A stretch of DNA of 64,000 nt from JAKAVN01 sp963734845. Lineage in GTDB: Bacteria > Desulfobacterota > Binatia > Binatales > Binataceae. The notes below the pieces were generated by a model. It searched no databases, had not been told where the DNA came from, and saw nothing but the letters and a program-made list of their open reading frames with translations. Positions within the stretch are counted from its first letter, which is position 1. Each line of letters begins with the position of its first letter. The translations under genes and the position numbers were made by a program. Positions 58,884 to 64,000 of the stretch are shown here, piece after piece. The stretch lies in NCBI GenBank assembly GCA_963734845.1, contig CAVTIS010000005.1, forward strand, positions 124,001 to 188,000. Direction: 5' to 3'.

Positions 58884-59036
58884 CTAAAACAGGGTGTAGA
58901 TGAATGGGGCGACGGTGGAAAATTCAGCGATCGCTATCAGCACGCTCAGGATCAGCAGCGTACCGATAAGCGGCACCAGCCAGAACTTCTTGCGCTCGCT
59001 CGCAAACCCCCACAGGTCTTTCAACAAATCCAGCAT
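58884..59036 (-). CDS. DUF5989 family small membrane protein, 50 residues
   Basis: This short frame (ATG at 59036) encodes MLDLLKDLWGFASERKKFW, then a single hydrophobic helix (LVPLIGTLLILSVLIAIAEF), and ends STVAPFIYTLF. That ending and the ERKKFW basic stretch are the hallmarks of the DUF5989 family, found beside carbamoyltransferases and SxtJ proteins. It is only 50 residues long and easily missed. The SGNH gene starts 4 bp after its stop. It probably helps anchor or assemble the carbamoylation machinery at the membrane; this is inferred from context. Confidence 0.85.
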   Translation of the reverse strand: MLDLLKDLWGFASERKKFWLVPLIGTLLILSVLIAIAEFSTVAPFIYTLF

Positions 59037-59158
59037 CGTCAGGCTCACTCCCCATTACGACACCAGCCGCCGCCGGTTTCGCCGCATCAGGATGGGCGGC
59101 ATTCTAACAGGCGGCCATGCGCGATCCGAAACGTTTCTCCGAGAGTGGCAGTGTGCGC

Positions 59159-59926
59159 TTAGCGACTGATTATACCGCCGTCGGCAGCGATATTCTGGCG
59201 GGTGATCCAGCGCGCCGGTTCGCTAACCAGGAAAGCGATAACTTCGGCGATTTCTTCTGGCTGGCCGAGGCGATGCAGCGGCGTGGTATCGATTAAATTC
59301 CGGTGTGCCTCCGCATCGAGATTCTCGAGCAACATCGCGGTCTCGGTAAAGCCTGGCGAAACGACATTGACGGTGATGCGGCGCGGCGCGATCTCCTTAG
59401 CCAAGGTGCGGCAGAATTGCTCCACCGCCGCCTTGCTACCGAAGTAGCAAGTACCGCCTGGAAGATTAAGGATCGTTCCGATCGTCGAGACGCAGACGAT
59501 CCTGCCCCCGTCGGCCATGTGGCGCAGCGCCTCCTTGAGGCAGAAGTAGGTCCCCTTGGCATTGAGAGCGTACGTGCGATCGAAATCTTCCTCCGTGATT
59601 TCCGCCAACGGTTTGAAACAAGCGTAACCTGCGTTTGCCACCAGGATGTCGAGCCTGCCCAGGCGCGCGACGGTCTCGCGAAAAAGGCTAGCTATTTCTC
59701 CAAGCTTGGCGATGTCGGCCTGTACTGCTATTGCCGTACCGCCGTCGCCTTCGATTGCTCTGACGACCGCCCTCGCCTCGTCAGCGCTGACGGCGTAGTT
59801 GACCACAACTGACGCGCCGTCTCGTGCGAGGCGCTCGGCTGTGGCCCGGCCGATGCCTCTCGAGGCGCCGGTCACGATCGCGACTTTGCCTCGAAGCCCA
59901 TTCATCCCTGCTGCTTCCCGGTTCAT
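59159..59926 (-). CDS. Short-chain dehydrogenase/reductase
   Basis: The 255-residue classical SDR has TGASRGIGRATAERLARDGA (cofactor motif) and VANAGYA at the NNAG position. The catalytic YxxxK appears as CYFGSKAAVEQF with a serine in SVSTIG-type strand 5. The C-terminal GQPEEIAEVIAFLVSEPARWITRQNIAADGG segment completes the pattern. An NADPH preference is suggested by the arginine of TGASRG. The start may be ATG 59926 or the internal ATG 59905 (MNGLRGKVAIV). It follows the SRPBCC gene by 10 bp. These two genes stand within the carbamoyltransferase set and have no known link to it. Confidence 0.9.
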   Translation of the reverse strand: MNREAAGMNGLRGKVAIVTGASRGIGRATAERLARDGASVVVNYAVSADEARAVVRAIEGDGGTAIAVQADIAKLGEIASLFRETVARLGRLDILVANAGYACFKPLAEITEEDFDRTYALNAKGTYFCLKEALRHMADGGRIVCVSTIGTILNLPGGTCYFGSKAAVEQFCRTLAKEIAPRRITVNVVSPGFTETAMLLENLDAEAHRNLIDTTPLHRLGQPEEIAEVIAFLVSEPARWITRQNIAADGGIISR

Positions 59927-59936
59927 CGAGCCGGGC

Positions 59937-60368
59937 TCATCCTGCGAGAATGGCTCGAAGCGAATTCAGCCATTGCGGCATCGCTTTCTCGAGGAGGGCG
60001 GTGCAATTCCTTTGCTCCTCGGCGGGACACTCAACCGCCACCGACCATTCGACGAACGCCCTGTTCCCATCGACGATCGGCGTGACCCGTCCGGTGCCCA
60101 GGTAATAGGTTATCGCCCCGAGCGGCTCGCAGGACTCATAGGTGTAAGACCGTTCGAGGTCCGAATGAGCCAACAGCCGTTGCCGAATTCGCGTGCCGTA
60201 CTCAACAAAGCTGCGGATAGCGCCGACGGCGTCACCCGATTTGCCTTCCTCGATATGGCTCTCGGTGACGCTCTCCACCCACTCGGGATAGCTGTTGAAA
60301 TCGCGGATTGCGCCCCAAACCCGATCGGCGTTCTGGTCCAACACTGTGCTGTAGTAAACTTTTGTCAT
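59937..60368 (-). CDS. SRPBCC family protein
   Basis: The 143-residue protein has the START/SRPBCC beta-alpha fold, beginning MTKVYYSTVLDQNADRVWGAIRDFNSYPEWV, the typical first strand and helix of polyketide cyclase/dehydrase-like members. The C-terminal helix is RNCTALLEKAMPQWLNSL. The ATG at 60368 has GGGAG 5 bases upstream, better than the earlier start at 60428. Such proteins bind hydrophobic ligands. It precedes the SDR by 10 bp, so the pair may handle the same small molecule. Confidence 0.8.
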   Translation of the reverse strand: MTKVYYSTVLDQNADRVWGAIRDFNSYPEWVESVTESHIEEGKSGDAVGAIRSFVEYGTRIRQRLLAHSDLERSYTYESCEPLGAITYYLGTGRVTPIVDGNRAFVEWSVAVECPAEEQRNCTALLEKAMPQWLNSLRAILAG

Positions 60369-60551
60369 GATCGCTCCCGTTTTTCGTTGACCGTCGAGCA
60401 ATTTCAGTTCCCCAACCTCGGCCGTCATGTATAAGAACCCCGCAAGGGAGCGAATGTGACAAGGCCCAGTTCGAATTGTTGCTCAATGGAAAACCATCGG
60501 GCAGATGTAGTCAGAGCGGACGGTGAAATGTTGCCGCGCAGGGACAGTCGC

Positions 60552-60959
60552 TCAGAACGGCTTCTCCATTCCTTGCGGCGGACGCGGCAGGCTCGGCACG
60601 CGGTAGGTCTTGCACTTGGGGTCGAAGCCGCGTTTCATCCGGTCGCGGCCGATAACCCACATCACGAAGCTGAACGGCGTGATCACGATCATGAAAATCA
60701 GGGTCAGGATGACGCGCGTGTTGAACCATCCGAGCGCATGACCGAGTCGCGTCCACCATCGATGGAGCAGGGTGAGACTGCGCGGCCACAACAGCGCCGC
60801 CAGCCACAGCACCGCAGCCACTATCCATGGCCATCGCGCGGGCGTGCGATGGCGTAGCAGGGGCAGGACACCAAAGAGGACCGCGAACAGCGCGCCCAGC
60901 ACCAGTCCGAAATTGCGCAACTCCGACTTGGGCAGCCGCTCCCCTGCTTTCGACTCCAT
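60552..60959 (-). CDS. SxtJ family membrane protein
   Basis: The 135-residue protein has two or three hydrophobic segments (about 16-35, 43-60, 83-103). It begins with a Glu/Lys-rich start, SKAGERLPKSELRNFGLVLG, and a conserved RMKRGFDPKCKTYR-type tail. This is the SxtJ pattern first named in the saxitoxin cluster and widely found next to carbamoyltransferases. It follows the carbamoyltransferase by 9 bp and is certainly co-transcribed. Its exact biochemical role is unknown; a membrane platform for the enzyme is a common guess. Confidence 0.85.
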   Translation of the reverse strand: MESKAGERLPKSELRNFGLVLGALFAVLFGVLPLLRHRTPARWPWIVAAVLWLAALLWPRSLTLLHRWWTRLGHALGWFNTRVILTLIFMIVITPFSFVMWVIGRDRMKRGFDPKCKTYRVPSLPRPPQGMEKPF

Positions 60960-60968
60960 CGGCGCCCG

Positions 60969-62813
60969 TCAGTCCAGCTCGAACTCGCGCTTCCAGCTCT
61001 CGTCGCGCGGGCGCTCGGGCTGCTCGGCCTTGGCGAGCACGAAGTCCCCGACCACCAGCACGTCCATCTCAGTGCGCATGAAACATCGGTACGCGTCCTC
61101 GGGCGTGCACACAATCGGTTCGCCGCGCACGTTGAACGAGGTGTTCACCAGCACGGCGCATCCGGTGCGCGCGGCAAAGCGCTCGATCAGCCGATGGAAG
61201 CGCGGATTGGTGCGGGCGTCGACGCTCTGAATCCGCGCCGAGTAGTCGACGTGGGTGACGGCCGGGATGCTCGAGCGCGGGACGTTGAGCTTGTCGATAC
61301 CGAAGAGGCTTTGCTGCTCGTCGCTCATCGGCTGGCGCAATTCCTCCCGCACCTTGGCGACCAGTCCCATGTAGGGGCTCGGGCGATCGAGCTCGAAATA
61401 GTCCGCCGTGCGCTCGACCAGCACCGCGGGCGCGAACGGCCGGAACGATTCGCGATACTTGATCTTGAGATTCATCACGGATTGCATTTTCGAGTTGCGC
61501 GGGTCGCCCAGGATCGAGCGGTTGCCGAGCGCGCGCGGCCCGAACTCCATCCGCCCCTGGAACCATCCGACCACCGCGCCCTCGGCCAGGCTCGCAGCGA
61601 CCGATTCGAGCATCTCGGCCTCGGGCAGGCGCCGATAGCGCGCGCCCGCGCGATCGAGCGCGTCCTTTATTTCGGCTTCCCCGAAGCTCGGCCCGAGAAA
61701 CGAGCCGCGCATCCGATCGTCGCCGTCAACTTCGCGCGGCGCGTCGCCATAGAGATGCCATCCGGCAAGGGCCGCGCCGATCGCGCCGCCGGCGTCGCCC
61801 GCCGCCGGCTGTATCCAGATATCGCGGAAGGTTCCCTCGCGCAGCAGGCGGCCGTTGGCTACGCAGTTGAGCGCGACGCCGCCCGCGAGGCAGAGATAGT
61901 CGGCGTTAAGCTCGCGCCGCGCCGTCAGCGCCAGGCGCGAAACCACGTCCTCGGTGACTTTCTGAATCGACGCCGCGAGATCCATCTCGCGCTGGGTCAG
62001 CGGCGACTCGGGCTTGCGCGGCGGCCCGCCGAAGAGCGCGTCGAAGCGCGCGTTGGTCATCGTCAGGCCGGTGACGTAGTTGAAATATTCGGTGTTGAGG
62101 CGGAACGTGCCGTCCGGCTTGACGTCGATCAGATGGTCGAGGATCGTGCCGACGTAGCGCGGCTCGCCATACGGCGCGAGGCCCATCAGCTTGTACTCGC
62201 CCGAGTTCACGCGGAATCCGGTATAGTAGGTGAAGGCCGAGTAGAGTAGGCCGAGCGAGTGCGGAAAATCGATCTGCCACTGCGGGGTTAGGCGATTGCC
62301 CTCGCCGAGCCAGAGCGAAGTCGTCGCCCATTCGCCGACGCCATCCAGGCAGAGCACGGCGGCGTGCCAGAACGGGCTCGCAAAAAACGCGGAGGCGGCG
62401 TGCGCCTGGTGATGCTCGGTGAAGAGCAGCGGCGGAAGATCGTTAAGCTTGCCGCCGTCGAGCGACGCGAGTTCGCGCTTGAGTGCCGAGCGCAGGTTGA
62501 GCTTCTCTTTGAGCCACACCGGCATCGCGGTCAGAAACGAGCCGAGCCCGCGCGGCGCGTAGCCCAGGTAGGTCTCCATCATGCGCTCGAACTTCACCCA
62601 CGGCTTGTCGTAGAAGACGATCGAGTCGAGGTCCTCGAGGTGCAGGCCGGCCGAGCCAAGGCACCAGGCGGCGGCATGATGAGGGAAGGCGGCGTCGTGC
62701 TTTTTGCGCGTGAAGCGCTCCTCCTGCGCGGCGGCCACGATTTGGCCATCGCACACGAGCGCAGCCGCGCTATCGTGATAATAGGCGGAGATACCGAGGA
62801 TTCGCTTTGCCAT
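60969..62813 (-). CDS. Carbamoyltransferase (TobZ/NodU family)
   Basis: The 614-residue protein begins RILGISAYYHDSAAALVCDG, the Kae1-like N-terminal domain, with EERFTRKKHDAAFP and the metal/ATP site TEHHQAHAASAFF. The C-terminal carbamoyl-transfer domain has GVALNCVANGRLL, GWFQGRMEFGPRALGNRSIL and NTSFNVRGEPIVCTPEDAY. It makes carbamoyl-adenylate from carbamoyl phosphate and ATP and carbamoylates a hydroxyl, often on a sugar or small molecule. The ATG at 62813 agrees with the family start. It heads the SxtJ-DUF5989-SGNH set and is divergent from ssrA. The acceptor molecule is not predictable. Confidence 0.93.
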   Translation of the reverse strand: MAKRILGISAYYHDSAAALVCDGQIVAAAQEERFTRKKHDAAFPHHAAAWCLGSAGLHLEDLDSIVFYDKPWVKFERMMETYLGYAPRGLGSFLTAMPVWLKEKLNLRSALKRELASLDGGKLNDLPPLLFTEHHQAHAASAFFASPFWHAAVLCLDGVGEWATTSLWLGEGNRLTPQWQIDFPHSLGLLYSAFTYYTGFRVNSGEYKLMGLAPYGEPRYVGTILDHLIDVKPDGTFRLNTEYFNYVTGLTMTNARFDALFGGPPRKPESPLTQREMDLAASIQKVTEDVVSRLALTARRELNADYLCLAGGVALNCVANGRLLREGTFRDIWIQPAAGDAGGAIGAALAGWHLYGDAPREVDGDDRMRGSFLGPSFGEAEIKDALDRAGARYRRLPEAEMLESVAASLAEGAVVGWFQGRMEFGPRALGNRSILGDPRNSKMQSVMNLKIKYRESFRPFAPAVLVERTADYFELDRPSPYMGLVAKVREELRQPMSDEQQSLFGIDKLNVPRSSIPAVTHVDYSARIQSVDARTNPRFHRLIERFAARTGCAVLVNTSFNVRGEPIVCTPEDAYRCFMRTEMDVLVVGDFVLAKAEQPERPRDESWKREFELD

Positions 62814-62892
62814 CGTTTCGCGCTGACCGGGCATAGGCTACACGAACTCGGGCCGCGTCTAAACGGGCACAAGGTCGCGCGCACAATCGCGA

Positions 62893-62921
62893 TTGCGCGC
62901 GGCGCGCACAGGGCTTAGATT
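62893..62921 (+). promoter_or_regulatory. Candidate ssrA promoter
   Basis: TTGCGC (62893-62898), 17 bases and TAGATT (62916-62921) form a moderate sigma70-like promoter about 50 bp before the mature tmRNA 5' end, which fits a precursor trimmed by RNase P. The hexamers are far from consensus. Confidence 0.3.
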
Positions 62922-63062
62922 GAAAGTAGCGTAACGGCTTCACGTGAGCCTCAGGGCTCGCCCGAATATGGGGGCGAAATGGGTTCGACGGAAACAAGAA
63001 GGCCGTGGTCGCACGCCGGGGTTCTGTTATCCCGTTAAACAAACAGACTGCGAAATTTACCC

Positions 63063-63095
63063 GCAGACAATAACGGTTACGCTCTAGCGGCCTAA
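63063..63095 (+). other. tmRNA proteolysis tag reading frame
   Basis: The resume codon GCA begins the tag ADNNGYALAA, followed by TAA. It ends in the typical YALAA degron. The 10-codon length equals that of Escherichia coli, and an extra alanine comes from the tmRNA itself. Confidence 0.85.
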
Positions 63096-63298
63096 CGGCC
63101 GCTAGCGTCCCGCCGCTGTTCGCCCATGACAGCGGGCCGGGGCGTCATTCAGTGGGCTAGGGAAACGCCGTCGGCCACTTGGGCTCGCACCCGAAACGCA
63201 AAGTGGCTGGCCGCAGCACAGCCCGTCCGCGGGCGTTGACGCGGCGAGATTAAATCGCGGAATAAGCGTGTAGTGGCCACCGCTCGGCGGTTTTCGGA

Positions 63299-63327
63299 CG
63301 GGGGTTCAATTCCCCCCGCCTCCACCA
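63299..63327 (+). other. Possible attachment site at the ssrA 3' end
   Basis: The T-arm and acceptor 3' end of ssrA (from GGGGG through CCGCCTCCACCA) is the usual core for integration of ssrA islands. It lies 84 bp before the integrase gene. The matching repeat expected at the far end of the island is outside the window, so this is inferred from position only. Confidence 0.4.
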
Positions 63328-63382
63328 ATTAAATGCGCGATTTTATTGAGTGTTTTCAAACACTCGATGCGCGTACTTATCG

Positions 63383-63412
63383 TGTCCCCGATTTTTTGAT
63401 ACTTCGGGGACA
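63383..63412 (+). promoter_or_regulatory. Hairpin over the integrase ribosome site
   Basis: TGTCCCCGA (63383-63391) and TCGGGGACA (63404-63412) are perfect 9-bp arms with a 12-base loop rich in T. The second arm holds the GGGG ribosome site and the first base of the ATG, so the folded RNA would hide the start. A second hairpin GAGTGTT/AACACTC lies upstream at about 63348-63365 and may be the ssrA terminator. Confidence 0.6.
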
Positions 63413-64000
63413 TGCTCCATCTCTATCGCCGGCATCTGGCGAGCTTTTCACGAAAAAAACGTAAGGCGAATTGCTCGTGTCCTGTGTGGGCGCAGGGGCG
63501 CTTGCACGGGAAGATGATGCGCAAGTCCTTGGGTATCTGTAATTGGGGGAGCGCGCAAGCAATTGTCCGTGATTGGGAAGCCCGGATCGATGGCAGAAGC
63601 CAAACCGTCCCGGAAGCGTTCGGGTATTTCCTCGCTGATTGCGTAGCCCGCAATTTAAAGGCGGAGACTATAGCGAAATATCGGCTGCTGCAGCGGGAAA
63701 TGATCGCGTGGTTCCCGCATCGCTCGATTGATTCGCTCCGACTTCAGGAGATCTCGGCGTATCGGGAATCGTGGCAGCTCGCGCCAGTTTCAGCCCGAAA
63801 GAAAATCGAGCGAATGCGGACGTTCTTCAAATTCTGCGAACAGCGGAAATGGTCGGATGAAAATCCGGCCGTTTTTTTGAAACCGCCGCGGGCGACATTT
63901 TCTCCGACACTCCCATTCAGTTCTGAGGAGTCGAAAAAATACGTGAAGCGGTTGAGAAATATCCCGACATGCCGAAAGGGGCGCCGACAGCAGGTGAAGG
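63412..64000 (+). CDS. Tyrosine-type site-specific integrase, N-terminal part
   Basis: The gene runs off the right edge; 196 codons are visible with no stop. The start MLHLYRRHLASFSRKKRKA followed by CSCPVW and GRLHGKMMRKSLGICNWGSAQAIVRDWEARI is the zinc-ribbon-like N-terminus common in tyrosine integrases of soil bacteria. A SAM-like core-binding domain follows (about residues 75-165, YRLLQREMIAWFPHRSIDSL). The catalytic domain with Arg, His and Tyr lies outside the window, so the recombinase fold is partly inferred. It is less GC-rich than the rest of the window and reads away from ssrA, as integrases of ssrA-inserted islands usually do. Confidence 0.82.
   Translation, partial: MLHLYRRHLASFSRKKRKANCSCPVWAQGRLHGKMMRKSLGICNWGSAQAIVRDWEARIDGRSQTVPEAFGYFLADCVARNLKAETIAKYRLLQREMIAWFPHRSIDSLRLQEISAYRESWQLAPVSARKKIERMRTFFKFCEQRKWSDENPAVFLKPPRATFSPTLPFSSEESKKYVKRLRNIPTCRKGRRQQVK

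Larger units (their letters stand above)
62970..63327 (+). ncRNA. ssrA: Transfer-messenger RNA (tmRNA)
   Basis: The 358-base RNA starts GGGGGCGAAATGGGTTCGAC, the universal tmRNA 5' end, and closes with the T-arm GGGGGTTCAATTCCCCC and CCGCCTCCACCA. The 5' GGGGGCG pairs with the 3' CGCCTCC to give the 7-bp acceptor stem, and CCA is encoded. The internal tag frame is at 63063-63095. tmRNA with SmpB rescues stalled ribosomes and tags the unfinished protein for proteolysis. The one-piece layout is intact despite the integrase gene immediately downstream. smpB is not in the window. Confidence 0.96.

Overview
The window is GC-rich chromosomal DNA of a Gram-negative bacterium: it encodes the LPS-assembly protein LptD, carries dense operons with 4-bp start/stop overlaps, and has a tmRNA. 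I cannot name the species. The gene orders trpBA-accD-folC, glnD-xerD-site-2 protease-scpA-scpB and split gcvPA/gcvPB, together with many acyl-CoA and amidohydrolase type catabolic genes, fit a deltaproteobacterial-grade lineage such as Desulfobacterota or Candidatus Binatota. That placement is inference. Only the last ~650 bp, after the tmRNA, look less GC-rich and foreign.

Layout. 1-1001: the end of an ABC-2 permease and a Nudix hydrolase. 1080-15324, all on the minus strand: argS, a SPOR protein, then a complete tryptophan operon (trpL leader, trpE, G, D, C, F, B, A) running on into accD, folC and lptD. The trp leader carries tandem Trp codons, an antiterminator and a strong terminator, so it reads as classical ribosome-mediated attenuation. 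15515-21451: a VOC epimerase, a hypothetical protein, a RecD2-type helicase, two small membrane proteins, an MFS transporter and a decayed FAD monooxygenase. 21707-34257: a catabolic block (MetE-like protein, Amidohydro_2 enzyme, VOC protein, HpaB-type monooxygenase, two TcuA-like flavoproteins, a PrpB-like lyase, a PrpF-like isomerase) ending in a GNAT/ADP-forming acyl-CoA synthetase fusion.

34288-44439: a minus-strand housekeeping run scpB, scpA, M50 protease, xerD, glnD, AMIN-amidase, mutS. 44529-54405: mobA, a small lipoprotein, the glycine cleavage genes gcvT-gcvPA-gcvPB (no gcvH here) divergent from folD, a KimA-like K+ transporter with an extra C-terminal domain, and a CaiB-type CoA transferase. 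54777-57513: an NAD-dependent epimerase, a cupredoxin, a possible pilus-secretin-N-like protein and a collagen-like lipoprotein; a perfect 10-bp dyad lies between the last two.

57608-62813: a carbamoyltransferase/SxtJ/DUF5989/SGNH hydrolase cassette split by an SDR and an SRPBCC gene. 62970-63327: tmRNA (ssrA). Immediately after it an integrase gene starts and runs off the window, which is the signature of a genomic island inserted at the 3' end of ssrA. The most interesting items are the full trp attenuator placed ahead of essential genes, the unassigned catabolic block, the interrupted carbamoyltransferase cassette and the ssrA-linked integrase with a hairpin over its start.
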